A DNA stretch of 64,000 nucleotides, taken from Mycobacterium sp. E3251. GTDB taxonomy: Bacteria; Actinomycetota; Actinomycetes; Mycobacteriales; Mycobacteriaceae. Location of the stretch: the NCBI RefSeq assembly GCF_001666835.1, contig NZ_LZJF01000015.1:40106-104105 (forward strand), written 5' to 3'. Position 1 is the first letter of the stretch, and each line of letters begins with the position of its first letter. This document shows positions 54,397-63,945 of this stretch, piece by piece. Below the pieces are notes generated by a model. The model made no database searches. It was not told the origin of the DNA and saw only the letters and a program-made list of their open reading frames with translations. The translations under genes and the position numbers were made by a program.

Positions 54397-55404
54397 TCAG
54401 TGGTCTGGGATGCCCGCCCCTGACAGAGCCGGAACTGCGTCCTCGTCGTGTAGCAGCGACGCGGCGCCCGTCTTGAACTGGGTGAGCTTGTCGATGATCG
54501 TCTGTCCTTCTGGAGTGTGGCCCCAGATGCTGATGCCCTGGTGTGTGGTGGGTTCCCAGGTGGCCTCGTCGACGACGATCGGATTCCAACCGACTTCCCA
54601 TTCGAACCCCGACGGCGTGACGGCGTAGAAGGACAGCTCCTTGTCGTTGGTGTGCTGGCCCACCCCGAGCGCCATCCGGAAGCCCAGTTGCTTGACCCGC
54701 TGGTAGGCGGCGGTCATGTCGTCGAGTTCGGCGACCTGGACGTTGACGTGCTGGACCCGGGTGCGGATAGGGTTCAGCCGCAGTCGGTTGACCGAAGCGA
54801 TCGCCACGGTGTGGTGCCGCTCGTTGAACCGCAGGAAGCGAATCTTGAATCTGAGGCCGCTGATCGTCTCGTCGATGTAGTCGGACAACCGCGCGTCCAA
54901 CACCGCGTCGTAGTAGCCCCGAAGCTGATGAGGCTTTGTGGTGGCGACCGCAACGTGCCCCAAACCTGCTGCGCCCGTGACGAACCCGCCACCCGCCACC
55001 ATGCGCAACGGCGCCGCGCCGGGACGTGCGCGGGTGAAGACCTCCTGGGTCAGGCCGTTCGGTCCCCGAAACCGGACGAGCCGCTCCACGCCGCGCAGCG
55101 CCGCCTCCTCCTCGGTGCCCTCCGTCACGGGCACACCATGCTGGGTCACCCGCGCGAGCACGGTGTCGAAGGCGTCGTGGTCGTCCAGCTGCCAACCGAC
55201 CGCGGTGACGTCCTCCGCGGGGCCGCGTTGCAGCAAGAACCGGCACTCGTTCTCGTCGAGGCGGAACCGCATGGCATCGTCGGTCGTCGCGTCGTCACAG
55301 TGCATGCCGATGGCGTCACGGCCGAATCGTCGCCAATCGCCGAACCTCTGCGTCTCGATCACCACGTAACCGAGGTGGACCCGGCCGAAAACCGACGGGC
55401 TCAT
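54397..55404 (-). CDS. extradiol dioxygenase (BphC/MhpB-like, type I VOC)
   Basis: The 335-residue enzyme starts at the ATG at 55404. The C-terminal catalytic domain carries the Fe ligands His in GLGHVAV, His in VQHVNVQV and Glu in GFEWEVG, with the acid-base His in ERHHTVAIAS. The N-terminal domain is the non-catalytic VOC repeat. It cleaves a catechol ring meta to the hydroxyls. It overlaps the meta-cleavage hydrolase gene by 4 bp and ends the mhp-like operon. Confidence 0.9.
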   Translation of the reverse strand: MSPSVFGRVHLGYVVIETQRFGDWRRFGRDAIGMHCDDATTDDAMRFRLDENECRFLLQRGPAEDVTAVGWQLDDHDAFDTVLARVTQHGVPVTEGTEEEAALRGVERLVRFRGPNGLTQEVFTRARPGAAPLRMVAGGGFVTGAAGLGHVAVATTKPHQLRGYYDAVLDARLSDYIDETISGLRFKIRFLRFNERHHTVAIASVNRLRLNPIRTRVQHVNVQVAELDDMTAAYQRVKQLGFRMALGVGQHTNDKELSFYAVTPSGFEWEVGWNPIVVDEATWEPTTHQGISIWGHTPEGQTIIDKLTQFKTGAASLLHDEDAVPALSGAGIPDH

Positions 55405-56261
55405 CGCTCGTTCTCCAGGAAATCGATGACCAGCCGGTTGAACAGTTCGGCGCGTTCCCATTGCATCCAGTGCCCGGTGTGCGAGGTCATCACCAGGCCC
55501 GCGTTCGGCAGCGCGTTGAACAGCAGGGGGCCGCCCGACGGGCGGTTCACCTTGTCGTCGCGGCCCCATAGGACGAGCGTCGGTGTCGTCAGGCTGCGCA
55601 GCCGGCCGTCTCGGGTGAGGTCCATCCGCCACAGGGTGCGCAGCGCCGTCGGGCCGGAGGGGCGGCGCAGCGGCGGGTCCGCGACCACCTCCGGATCGAT
55701 CGACGCGCGGTAGCGCAGGTCGATCAAGTCGTCGGGCACCTCGGCACCGTCGTAGACCAGATAGGTGCGGATGAACTCTGCGAGCTTCTCGCGGCTCGGG
55801 CCGTCGCCGCCGTAGTAGGACAGCAGGCTCCGCAATCCGGGTGTGGGCAGGCCCCTCGTGATGCCGATCCCGCCCGGCCCCATCAGCACCAGCTTTCCGA
55901 CGCGGTGCGGGGTGTCCAGGGCCAGCCGCAGGGCCGCCGCGCCGCCATACGAGTTACCGACGAGATGGGCGGTATCGATGCCGAGCTCGTCGAGCAGGCC
56001 GCGCATCATGTCGGCCAGGTAACCGAACGGATCGTCGTGGTCGACGCCCTTCACCGACCTGCCGTAGCCGGGCATGTCGGGAACGATAAGCCGGAAATGC
56101 GTTGCGAGGGCATCGATATTGCGCGAATAGTTCGACACTCCCGACGCACCGGGGCCACCGCCGTGCAGCATGACAACGGCCGGTCCGTTTCCCGTCTCGG
56201 AGACGAAGATGGGTTTCCCGGCGACGCTGACGGTCCGCTCGTCCAACTGCCTGGTGATCAT
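55401..56261 (-). CDS. meta-cleavage product hydrolase (MhpC/BphD-like)
   Basis: The 286-residue C-C bond hydrolase starts at the ATG at 56261. HGGGPGASG is the oxyanion loop, GNSYGG holds the Ser, GRDDKV the Asp and TGHWMQWE the His, typical of MhpC, BphD and HsaD. It splits the ring-cleaved dienoate to a C5 dienoate plus an acid. Both ends overlap neighbours, so monooxygenase, hydrolase and dioxygenase are coupled. Confidence 0.92.
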   Translation of the reverse strand: MITRQLDERTVSVAGKPIFVSETGNGPAVVMLHGGGPGASGVSNYSRNIDALATHFRLIVPDMPGYGRSVKGVDHDDPFGYLADMMRGLLDELGIDTAHLVGNSYGGAAALRLALDTPHRVGKLVLMGPGGIGITRGLPTPGLRSLLSYYGGDGPSREKLAEFIRTYLVYDGAEVPDDLIDLRYRASIDPEVVADPPLRRPSGPTALRTLWRMDLTRDGRLRSLTTPTLVLWGRDDKVNRPSGGPLLFNALPNAGLVMTSHTGHWMQWERAELFNRLVIDFLENER

Positions 56262-57844
56262 GCGGTGACTCCGATCGGGGTGGCCGGGACGGGTGGCGTC
56301 AGGTCGGTGAAGCCTCTCGGCGGTGCCGGCAGCGAACGGCCCTCGCCGGCGGCGGCGAAGACGAATCCGTCGGGGCGCAGCACCACCGCCACCGCCTTCT
56401 TGCTGCGAAGCCACCGGGTCAGCGTGCCGTCGTCGTCGCGGATCGCACCGGCCTGCGGCGCGCCGGCCTTGATGGCCAGAACGCGAGCGCCCAGCCGCGC
56501 CCACCGATCGGCACCCGGCGGCGCCGCACCGAGATGCAGGACCGCCCAGCCCCCGCCGAGAACGTCGTCCGCCCGCAACGTCCTACCGGTGGCGTCGGTG
56601 ACCCAGGGTTGCGGCAGCTGCCAACCGACCGCGGCGTGCGCCTCGGACGTGAAACACCCGTCGGGGTAGTGCGCGGGCGGAATCCAAATCAGGCTCTGCC
56701 CCGCTTTGAGCACGCCGGGGAGCCGGATCAGCGCGCGCAGTAAGTGGTTTCTCAGGAATGCCAACGACTTTCGGCGCTCGGTGATGAGACGTCCGTTGCG
56801 TACCGCCCGACGGGTGACCTCGGTGACGTGGGGTTTGCGCTCGGCCTGGTAGCTGTCGAGCAGTGCGTCGGGCGCGTGCCCGCGCGCCACCGCGGCTAGC
56901 TTCCAGCACAGGTTGGCCACGTCGCGCACGCCCGCCGACATGCCCTGGCCGATCCAGGGCGGCATGGCATGCGCCGCGTCACCGGCCAGGAAGACCCGCC
57001 CGACGCGCCAGCGGTCCGCGACGCGCACGTGGTGGCTGTAGATGACGGCACGCAGGATCTTCACCTGTTCTTCGGTGATGCCCTGCTCGTGCAGCACCTC
57101 CCACACGGCCTCATGGGTGACGAGTCGCTTCTCGTCCTCTCCGGCTCGGGCCGGGTACTCCCAGCGGTGATGCCCCAGCGGAGTCGGGCAGTCGACCGTC
57201 GGACGAGCGGGGTTGCAGTGAAAGCGCAACCGGTCGTGACCGTCCCACTCGCGGATCACCTTGGTGTCGATGACAACCCAGCGTTCGGCGTAGGTGCGTC
57301 CTTCGTATCCGACTCCGAGTTGGCCGCGGGTCGGCGACGCTCCGCCGTCCGCGGCGATCACATATGAGGCCTTCACGCGTTTGAAGGTGTCGGTGCGCAG
57401 GTCGGCGAGCATCAGTTCGGCCGTCGAGTCGCCATTGACCACGCGCAGGCATTCGTGTTCGAGCAATACCTCGACGTTGGGGTACCGGGCGACGCCCTCC
57501 CGGAGCACGTGATCGACCGCGGGCTGGTACAGGAACTGTTGCGGCGGGTGCCCGCAGCCCCGGGATGTCATGGTGGTCTCGACGAACGGCACCCCGTCGG
57601 CGTCGACCCACGCCAGCGGCCGGTCGGGCAGCATGTCCCGTTGCAGCCGGTCCGCCAAGCCGACGGACTGCCAGATCCGCATCACCTCCTCGTCGGTCGA
57701 GATCGCCCGCGCCCGCCCGTACACGTCGGGGTCGCGCTCGATGACGACGACGTTAAGCCCCATGCCACCAAGGAGATTCGCGGCGGTGGCGCCAGTGGGC
57801 CCATAGCCGATCACCGCTACGTCATAGGTCGGGTGCTCGTTCAT
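56258..57844 (-). CDS. FAD monooxygenase (MhpA-like phenolic hydroxylase)
   Basis: The 528-residue group A hydroxylase has GYGPTGATAANLL for the FAD fold, AADGGASPTR for the DG motif and VFLAGDAAHAMPP for the GD motif. The arrangement resembles 3-(3-hydroxyphenyl)propionate hydroxylase MhpA, which adds a second hydroxyl to make the catechol that the dioxygenase cleaves. It is the first gene of the leftward operon and faces a TetR gene across a strong dyad. Confidence 0.9.
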   Translation of the reverse strand: MNEHPTYDVAVIGYGPTGATAANLLGGMGLNVVVIERDPDVYGRARAISTDEEVMRIWQSVGLADRLQRDMLPDRPLAWVDADGVPFVETTMTSRGCGHPPQQFLYQPAVDHVLREGVARYPNVEVLLEHECLRVVNGDSTAELMLADLRTDTFKRVKASYVIAADGGASPTRGQLGVGYEGRTYAERWVVIDTKVIREWDGHDRLRFHCNPARPTVDCPTPLGHHRWEYPARAGEDEKRLVTHEAVWEVLHEQGITEEQVKILRAVIYSHHVRVADRWRVGRVFLAGDAAHAMPPWIGQGMSAGVRDVANLCWKLAAVARGHAPDALLDSYQAERKPHVTEVTRRAVRNGRLITERRKSLAFLRNHLLRALIRLPGVLKAGQSLIWIPPAHYPDGCFTSEAHAAVGWQLPQPWVTDATGRTLRADDVLGGGWAVLHLGAAPPGADRWARLGARVLAIKAGAPQAGAIRDDDGTLTRWLRSKKAVAVVLRPDGFVFAAAGEGRSLPAPPRGFTDLTPPVPATPIGVTA

Positions 57845-57874
57845 TGCCCTCTCGCCTTCGTGTCGGGCTTGTTA

Positions 57875-57910
57875 TGTAGTGATCGCTACGGTAATGTAGC
57901 GATCACTACA
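57875..57910. promoter_or_regulatory. TetR operator, perfect 15-bp inverted repeat
   Basis: The arms TGTAGTGATCGCTAC (57875-57889) and its exact complement (57896-57910) flank the 6-base centre GGTAAT. Each arm is also nearly palindromic, so two dimers may bind. It lies between the MhpA-like gene (start 57844) and the TetR gene (start 57940). Confidence 0.8.
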
Positions 57911-57939
57911 GAGTCAAGGACCTCCAGCGAGGAGTTTCA

Positions 57940-58578
57940 GTGGCCGCTAACGACAAGCCGCAAAAGTCGAACAGGCGCCGCCGCGTCGACGGCGAAGCGT
58001 CCAGAAACCGCATCCTGGACGCAGCCACCGAGATCGCCAGCGAACGCGGCTACGAGGGCACCAGCATCGGCCTGGTCAGCGCCAAGTGCGGCCTGCCGGC
58101 CAGTTCCATCTACTGGCACTTCAAAGACAAGGATGATCTGATCGCCGCGGTCATCGAACGCAGCTTCGCGCACTGGCTTTCGGCATGGCAGATGCCCGCC
58201 GAGGGGACCGCGCGCGAGCGCTTGGTTGCGGTGGCGATGCAGATCGCCAAGGCGCTGCTGGACTCACCCGATTTTCTGCGACTCGGCTTGATGCTCGCCC
58301 TGGAGCGACGGCCCGTCGAACCGCGCGCCCGGGCCATGTTCCTGGAGGTCCGCGACCGGGCCTTCGAGACGCTGACGCCCGCCATCCGCGATCTCGCGCC
58401 CGGGTTGACCGATGCACAGGTCGGCCAGTTGGTCACCTACGGGATCGCCGGGGCCGATGGCCTGTTCGTCGCCAAGGAGATCGGCGGGGATTCCGTCGAC
58501 CTGCCGGCGCTCTTCGAGTTGCACGCGGCCGCCCTGCACGACGGCGCCCTCCGCATGGCCGCCGAGAACACCAAGTGA
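57940..58578 (+). CDS. TetR-family regulator of the meta-cleavage regulon
   Basis: The 212-residue protein starts at a GTG after CGAGGAG. The HTH is [20 protein letters not shown] followed by [12 protein letters not shown]. Its stop overlaps the start of the acetaldehyde dehydrogenase gene by 4 bp, so it is coupled to the lower pathway, while the dyad at 57875 covers the upper operon promoter. This suggests one repressor for both arms. Confidence 0.9.
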   Translation: MAANDKPQKSNRRRRVDGEASRNRILDAATEIASERGYEGTSIGLVSAKCGLPASSIYWHFKDKDDLIAAVIERSFAHWLSAWQMPAEGTARERLVAVAMQIAKALLDSPDFLRLGLMLALERRPVEPRARAMFLEVRDRAFETLTPAIRDLAPGLTDAQVGQLVTYGIAGADGLFVAKEIGGDSVDLPALFELHAAALHDGALRMAAENTK

Positions 58579-59540
58579 CCCCCGTCGAGCAATGGCCGGT
58601 GGCCATCATCGGATCGGGCAACATCGGCACCGACCTCATGCTCAAGATCCTGGGTGCCGACGGCCCGCTCACCGTGGCCGCCATGGTGGGAGTCGACCGT
58701 GACTCGGACGGGCTGGCCCGGGCGCGGCGAATGGGCGTGCCGGTCACCGCCGAAGGCGTCGACGGGTTGCTGGGCATGCCGGACTTTGCCCGCATGAAGC
58801 TCGCCTTCGACGCCACCTCCGCCGACGCGCACCGCGCCAACTGGGCGGCGTTGCGAGACAGCGGGATACGAATGCTCGACCTCACGCCCGCGTCGGTCGG
58901 CCCGATGTGCGTGCCCGTGGTCAACCTTGACGACCACCTCGACACACCCAACCTCAACATGGTGACCTGCGGCGGGCAGGCAACGGTGCCGATCGTTGCC
59001 GCCGTCGCCAGGACGGGAATCGTCTCCTACGCCGAGATCGTCTCGTCGATCTCGGCGAAGTCCGCGGGCCCGGGCACCCGGGCCAACATCGACGAATTCA
59101 TCGAAACCACCTCCGCCGCAGTACAAGTCGTCGGTGGTGCGCAGCGCGGCAAGGCCGTCATCATCGTCAACCCCGCCGAACCCCCGGTGCCCATGCGCAA
59201 CACCGTGTACTGCCTCGTCGACGGGGACGTCGACCACCGCTCGATCGAGAACCAAATCCTCGACATGGTCGCCCGGGTCGCCGCGTACGTGCCCGGCTAT
59301 CGGCTGAAGCAAGACGTGCAATTCGAGGTGTTCGGCCATGACGATCCGCTCTGCATACCTGAAACCGGCAAGTTCACCGGCACCCGTGTCACGGTGATGC
59401 TCGAGGTGGCCGGCGCCGGCGACTACCTGCCCGCCTACGCCGGGAACCTCGACATCATGACCTCCGCCGCCAAGGCCACCGCCGAGCGCCTGGCTCTGCA
59501 TGCCATGCGGCCCGCCCAAACTGCCGGTGCCACAACATGA
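58575..59540 (+). CDS. acetaldehyde dehydrogenase, acylating (MhpF/DmpF-like)
   Basis: The 321-residue enzyme starts at a GTG. The NAD fold begins with [13 protein letters not shown], and Cys132 in MVTCGGQAT is the catalytic thiol, the same number as in DmpF. It converts the aldehyde passed from the aldolase to an acyl-CoA with NAD. It overlaps the TetR stop and the aldolase start, in the order usual for channelled aldolase-dehydrogenase pairs. Confidence 0.93.
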   Translation: MTPVEQWPVAIIGSGNIGTDLMLKILGADGPLTVAAMVGVDRDSDGLARARRMGVPVTAEGVDGLLGMPDFARMKLAFDATSADAHRANWAALRDSGIRMLDLTPASVGPMCVPVVNLDDHLDTPNLNMVTCGGQATVPIVAAVARTGIVSYAEIVSSISAKSAGPGTRANIDEFIETTSAAVQVVGGAQRGKAVIIVNPAEPPVPMRNTVYCLVDGDVDHRSIENQILDMVARVAAYVPGYRLKQDVQFEVFGHDDPLCIPETGKFTGTRVTVMLEVAGAGDYLPAYAGNLDIMTSAAKATAERLALHAMRPAQTAGATT

Positions 59541-60634
59541 CCCAACGCATCTATGTCAGCGACGTGACCCTGCGCGACGGCATGCACGCGGTGCGCCACC
59601 AGTACAGCATCGAGCAGGCCACGATCATCGCCCGGGCACTCGACGAAGCGGGGGTTGACTCGATCGAAGTCGCTCACGGTGACGGGTTGTCGGGTTCGAG
59701 CTGCGTGTACGGGTTCGGGGCGCACACGGACGACGAATGGATCGAGGCCGTCGCCGCCGCCGTCGATAACGCGAAGATCGCGACGCTGCTCCTGCCGGGT
59801 GTGGGCACCCTGCGCGACCTCAGGGACGCGCAGCGCGCCGGCGCAACCGTCGTGCGTGTCGGCACCCACTGCACCGAAGCCGACATCGCCGCCCCTTATC
59901 TCGCCGCCGCCCGCGCCCTGGGCATGGACGCCGTCGGCTTCCTGATGATGAGCCATATGACCAGTCCCGCCGGCCTGGCCGCCCAGGCCAAGCTGATGGA
60001 GGGATACGGCGCCACCTGCGTCTATGTCGTGGATTCGGGCGGCGCGATGACGATGCGCGATGTCGGTCACCGAGTCTGCGCCCTGCGCCAAACCCTTTTG
60101 CCCACAACCGAGATCGGCATCCATGCCCACCACAACCTGGCGCTGGGCGTCGCCAACTCGATCACCGCCGTCGAGCACGGCGCTTACCGCGTCGACGCCT
60201 CCCTGGCGGGCATGGGAGCGGGTGCCGGGAACGCGCCGCTGGAGGTCTTCATCGCCGCGGCCTCCCGCCTTGGCTGGAGCCATGGCTGCGATCTCCATCT
60301 TTTGCAGGACGCGGGCGACGACCTCGTCCGGCCCTTGCAAGACCGGCCCGTGCGGGTCGACCGCGAGACGTTGACCCTCGGCTACGCGGGCGTGTACTCC
60401 AGCTTTCTGCGGCACGCGGAGGCGGCCGCCACCCGGTTCAACATCGACGCCCGCACGCTGCTCGAAGAGGCCGGGCGGCGCGGGATGGTGGGCGGCCAGG
60501 AGGACATGCTCGTCGACATCGCCCTCGACCTCACCGGCGCTGATGGGCCTCAGCGCGTGACGGCCAGTACGGCTTCCGCCAGCTCGGGCCGGCAGACCAC
60601 CAAATCCGGCAACTTCGGGTCTGATCGGTTGTAG
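59537..60634 (+). CDS. 4-hydroxy-2-oxovalerate aldolase (MhpE/DmpG-like)
   Basis: The 365-residue Mn-dependent aldolase has TLRDGMH with the metal Asp and catalytic Arg, the metal ligands HAHHN, and DSGGAM. It splits a 4-hydroxy-2-oxo acid to pyruvate and an aldehyde that goes to the dehydrogenase. The catalytic barrel is followed by the communication domain. The last 28 residues are encoded antisense to the cysQ gene end and look non-native, so the original stop was probably lost. Confidence 0.93.
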   Translation: MTQRIYVSDVTLRDGMHAVRHQYSIEQATIIARALDEAGVDSIEVAHGDGLSGSSCVYGFGAHTDDEWIEAVAAAVDNAKIATLLLPGVGTLRDLRDAQRAGATVVRVGTHCTEADIAAPYLAAARALGMDAVGFLMMSHMTSPAGLAAQAKLMEGYGATCVYVVDSGGAMTMRDVGHRVCALRQTLLPTTEIGIHAHHNLALGVANSITAVEHGAYRVDASLAGMGAGAGNAPLEVFIAAASRLGWSHGCDLHLLQDAGDDLVRPLQDRPVRVDRETLTLGYAGVYSSFLRHAEAAATRFNIDARTLLEEAGRRGMVGGQEDMLVDIALDLTGADGPQRVTASTASASSGRQTTKSGNFGSDRL

Positions 60635-61293
60635 GCCAGGGCTGACCCGTCGATCCGCGAGGTATGCAGACCGGCGGCTCGGGCCACGGCAACTGGGGCG
60701 GCCGAATCCCACTCGAATTGGCCGCCGGCATGCACGTAGACATCCGACAACCCCTGGATGAGCGAAGCCACCTTGGCGCCGGCGGAACCCATTTCGACCA
60801 GCACCCCGTCCAGCGCGTCGCGGACGGTCAGGGCGATGGCAGGCGGCCGGGTGCGCGACACCACGATGCGCGGCTTGCCGGGCACCGAGGGAGGCGACTC
60901 GACCTCGGGGGTAGCGAGGGTGATGCCCTGCGCCGGCAGCGCTACCGCGCCGGCAACCAGCTCGCCGGCCTCCCACAGCGCGACGTGCACGGCCCAGTCG
61001 TCGCGCCCGAGCTCGGAGAATTCCCGCGTCCCGTCGAGCGGATCCACGATCCACACGCGCTCGGAGCGCAACCGGACCGGATTGTCGATACCCTCTTCGG
61101 ACAGCACGGCGTCCTCGGGCCGCTCGTCGGCGAGAGCCGCCATCAGGTAGTCATGGGATCGCTTGTCCCCCGCGGCTTTCCGCTCGCTCGCTTCCGCGCC
61201 GGCGAACTCTTCCCGGACCGAGAGCAACAGCCGGCCCGCCTCGGTGGCCAACCGTGCGGCCAGTTCGTGGTCGTCCGTCAGTTGCAGGGCCAT
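60550..61293 (-). CDS. cysQ: 3'-phosphoadenosine-5'-phosphate phosphatase CysQ
   Basis: The 247-residue protein is a lithium-sensitive phosphatase of the inositol monophosphatase fold. SEEG (Glu66/67), DPLDGT at 84-89 and FEWDSAAP late in the chain are the metal-binding motifs. It removes the 3'-phosphate of PAP or PAPS in sulfur assimilation and sulfation; by memory it matches M. tuberculosis Rv2131c. The ATG at 61293 follows a dyad by about 10 bases. Confidence 0.9.
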   Translation of the reverse strand: MALQLTDDHELAARLATEAGRLLLSVREEFAGAEASERKAAGDKRSHDYLMAALADERPEDAVLSEEGIDNPVRLRSERVWIVDPLDGTREFSELGRDDWAVHVALWEAGELVAGAVALPAQGITLATPEVESPPSVPGKPRIVVSRTRPPAIALTVRDALDGVLVEMGSAGAKVASLIQGLSDVYVHAGGQFEWDSAAPVAVARAAGLHTSRIDGSALAYNRSDPKLPDLVVCRPELAEAVLAVTR

Positions 61294-61303
61294 CACAATC
61301 CTT

Positions 61304-61326
61304 AAGTTGGTAGCGTTGACCAACTT
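61304..61326. promoter_or_regulatory. dyad upstream of cysQ
   Basis: AAGTTGGT (61304-61311) and ACCAACTT (61319-61326) are perfectly complementary with a 7-base spacer. The dyad lies 10 bp from the cysQ start and 67 bp from the divergent membrane-protein gene. It is A/T-rich and may overlap the cysQ promoter. Confidence 0.55.
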
Positions 61327-61392
61327 TACCCTGCCAAGACAACGCCGACGGGCCCCACCCCGGGTGGGAGGTTTCGGCCGTAATCTGGTGAT

Positions 61393-62010
61393 GTGAGCGG
61401 GGGCAACGTTCCTTTATTGAGCCGGTTGCGACGCGTTCCACGGGGGCGTCTGATCGTGGTCGGCATCGTGTCGGTGGTCGCGCTGGGCGGCGTCCTCGCC
61501 TTCGTGGGGGCGAAGCTGGCCGAGGACGACCACGGCGCCGGGCCACCCAGCGCCCAGCCGCCACCACCGCAGAGCTTCGCCATCCCGGGTTGTTACAACC
61601 TGTCCGTCCCGCCGGTCGAGCGCCCGAAGCGGCTCAACGTGCTGGGCTGCGCAAGCGTAGCCGTTGCGCTGCAAGACATGTCGTGGAGCTCGTGGGGGCC
61701 GCAGGGCGCCGACGGGACCGGCACGGCCGTGTTCAAGGTCTGCGACCCGAATTGCGCAGCGGGGTATCAACTGACCGAACCCGTCGTCGTACACGCGTGG
61801 AATCCGCAACCGCCGCGGCGCGAGGCCATCTGCCAGGTCGGCTTGAACATCTTCGCCGACATGATCCTGGCCTTCCCCAAGGGCGTCCCGCCACCGAACG
61901 TGCAGAAGATGAACGCCCAATACAATGGGCAGCCGGCGGTGCACTTCGCCAACTACTCGAGCGGCGACACGCGCGGCACCCAATTCATCGGCTACACGTA
62001 CTGCAACTAG
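61393..62010 (+). CDS. membrane-anchored extracytoplasmic protein
   Basis: The 205-residue protein starts at a GTG. One helix at about 20-42 (LIVVGIVSVVALGGVLAFVG) follows a basic N-terminus, then a Pro-rich linker and an outer domain with six Cys that may form disulfides (IPGCYNL, GCASV, CDPNC, ICQVG, YTYCN). No family is recognised. It ends 4 bp from the convergent thiolase gene. Confidence 0.78.
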   Translation: MSGGNVPLLSRLRRVPRGRLIVVGIVSVVALGGVLAFVGAKLAEDDHGAGPPSAQPPPPQSFAIPGCYNLSVPPVERPKRLNVLGCASVAVALQDMSWSSWGPQGADGTGTAVFKVCDPNCAAGYQLTEPVVVHAWNPQPPRREAICQVGLNIFADMILAFPKGVPPPNVQKMNAQYNGQPAVHFANYSSGDTRGTQFIGYTYCN

Positions 62011-62013
62011 CCG

Positions 62014-63189
62014 CTAGACCTCGATCACCACGGCGCCGCCCTGGCCGCCGCCCGCGCACATGGCCGCGACGCCGATGCCGCCGCCCCGGCGGGCCAGCTC
62101 ATAGGCCAGCGTGGTGACCATGCGCGCACCCGATGCCGCGATGGGGTGGCCGAGGCTGCAGCCGCTGCCGGAGAAGTTGACCTTCTCCTCGTCGATGCCG
62201 TACTGCCGGCACGCCGCGATCGGCACGGAGGCGAATGCCTCGTTGATCTCCCACAGGGCCACGTCGTTGACGGACAGACCGGCCCGCTGCAGCACCTTGC
62301 CGATGACCTTGACGGCCCCCAGGCCCGTGTCCCTGGGTGCGACACCCGCGGCCGCCCACGCCCGTACCGTGCCCATCACGTTCAGGTTCTCGGCGGCGGC
62401 GTAGTCACGGTCGACGAGCGCCACCGCCGCGGCGGCGTCATTGGTGCCGCTGCTGTTGCCCGCCGTGATCGAGAATCCCTCGATCTCGGGGTGCAGCACT
62501 TTGAGCCCGGCGAGCTTCTCGACGGTGGTGTCCCGGCGGGGATGCTCGTCGACGGAGAACTCGGTCACCGAACCGTCGAACTGCGTGATCTTCAGCGGGA
62601 CGATCTCGTCGAGGAACTTGCCGGCGTCCATGGCCGCGATGGCGCGCTGATGGGACCGCGCGGCCCAGGCGTCCATCTCTTCACGAGTGATGCCTACCGC
62701 CTGTGCGGTGTTCCAGCCGACCGTGATCGACATGTCCTTAGCTGGCGCATCGGGGGTCTCGACGTGGGTCGGCGGCATCCAGCGCTCCTCGAACTTCAGC
62801 TCGGGGCCGGGGATGCGCCAGTTCGTCAGCGGCGTCATCGACAACGACTGCACCCCGCCGGCGATGAGCACGCGTTCCATCCCGGAGCCGATCTGGGCCG
62901 CGGCGTTGCCGATGGCGGTCAGGCTGCCCGCGCAGTGCCGATTCACCGACTGACCGGGAATGTCCTCCATACCGGTCGCGGTGGCCGCATACCGCGCCAG
63001 ATCACCACCGCCATAATGTGATTCGGCGAAGATGATGTCGTCGATCGCGGAGGGGTCAACTCCGGATCTGCGCACCACCTCGGGGAGCACCGCGGTGATC
63101 AGCGTCTCGGGCGGTGTGTTGACGAGCGTGCCCTTGAAGGAGCGGCCGATCGCCGTCCGAACAGCTCCGACGATGACGGGTGTAGCCAT
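62014..63189 (-). CDS. thiolase (acetyl-CoA acyltransferase)
   Basis: The 391-residue enzyme has the nucleophile Cys86 (NRHCAGS), NEAFAS for the oxyanion His loop, CSLGHPIAASG and the second Cys in MCAGGGQGG. It performs thiolytic cleavage of 3-ketoacyl-CoA in fatty-acid or side-chain beta-oxidation, or the reverse condensation. It resembles mycobacterial FadA paralogues, but I cannot choose one. Confidence 0.92.
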   Translation of the reverse strand: MATPVIVGAVRTAIGRSFKGTLVNTPPETLITAVLPEVVRRSGVDPSAIDDIIFAESHYGGGDLARYAATATGMEDIPGQSVNRHCAGSLTAIGNAAAQIGSGMERVLIAGGVQSLSMTPLTNWRIPGPELKFEERWMPPTHVETPDAPAKDMSITVGWNTAQAVGITREEMDAWAARSHQRAIAAMDAGKFLDEIVPLKITQFDGSVTEFSVDEHPRRDTTVEKLAGLKVLHPEIEGFSITAGNSSGTNDAAAAVALVDRDYAAAENLNVMGTVRAWAAAGVAPRDTGLGAVKVIGKVLQRAGLSVNDVALWEINEAFASVPIAACRQYGIDEEKVNFSGSGCSLGHPIAASGARMVTTLAYELARRGGGIGVAAMCAGGGQGGAVVIEV

Positions 63190-63357
63190 GTTTTCAACCT
63201 CGACGGGTCTGGCTGCGATGGGCAGCGCGGATGTCAGCAGATAACGCGAATCGTAACAAATACCGTATGGCCAATAGTAAACGGCCTAAGTTCACCGGGC
63301 GCGGGAGGACGACGAGAGCCGACCGGTCGATGTTCTGACACAGGACACAATGGGCCC

Positions 63358-63750
63358 ATGACAACCAGATCAGCCGCCGAGCGTGACACCACACAGCTGG
63401 CCGCTTACCGCGTCGCTGCGATGCTCCTCGGCGTGGGGACGCTTCACTTCCTAGCGCCCAAACCGTTCGACACCATCGTTCCCGCCGAGCTGCCCGGAAA
63501 CCCGCGGTTCTACACCTACGCGTCCGGTGTGGCCGAGGTGGGCGTCGGGGCGGCGTTACTGCCGCGACGCACCCGGCGATTGGCCGCGCTCGCGGCGGCC
63601 GTGTTGTTCATCGGGGTGTTCCCGGCCAACGTCAACATGTGCCGGTTGTGGTGGAACAAGCCCTGGCCGATGCGGATCGCCGCCCTGGCGCGGCTACCCC
63701 TGCAGATCCCGATGATCACCACCGCGCTCAAGATCAGCCGTAACAGCTGA
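63358..63750 (+). CDS. DoxX-like small membrane protein
   Basis: The 130-residue protein has three or four hydrophobic helices (about 14-30, 50-68, 74-92). GVGTLHFLAPKPFDTIVPAEL and YASGVAEVGVGAALL match the mycobacterial DoxX-like family, where the N-terminal half with LHF and the acidic Glu in helix 2 are conserved. Some DoxX proteins aid oxidant resistance; no partner is seen here. Confidence 0.8.
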   Translation: MTTRSAAERDTTQLAAYRVAAMLLGVGTLHFLAPKPFDTIVPAELPGNPRFYTYASGVAEVGVGAALLPRRTRRLAALAAAVLFIGVFPANVNMCRLWWNKPWPMRIAALARLPLQIPMITTALKISRNS

Positions 63751-63803
63751 CTTTCACGGTGGTCACGCGTGCCACAGCCGTCCCCGGCCCGAGGGCATGC
63801 TCG

Positions 63804-63945
63804 AATTGCCCGCCTCTCAGCGACACTGTGCGCGTGTCGCGGCTCCACGTTCCGTCGCCCGATGTTGTCGCTCGGAGGCGGGCAATTTGTGCGGCTCCCG
63901 GCGCGGTGACTGGTGTGGCCCCTGTGACCGATGCGGCCGACGTGC
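63804..63945. repeat. dispersed hairpin repeat, copy 2
   Basis: The left arm 63804-63826 (AATTGCCCGCCTCTCAGCGA) pairs with 63864-63887 with few mismatches. The tail GTGGCCCCTGTGACC near 63914 matches the tail of copy 1 at 18449. It follows the DoxX-like gene at the right end of the window. No further gene can be supported between 63751 and 64000. Confidence 0.68.
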
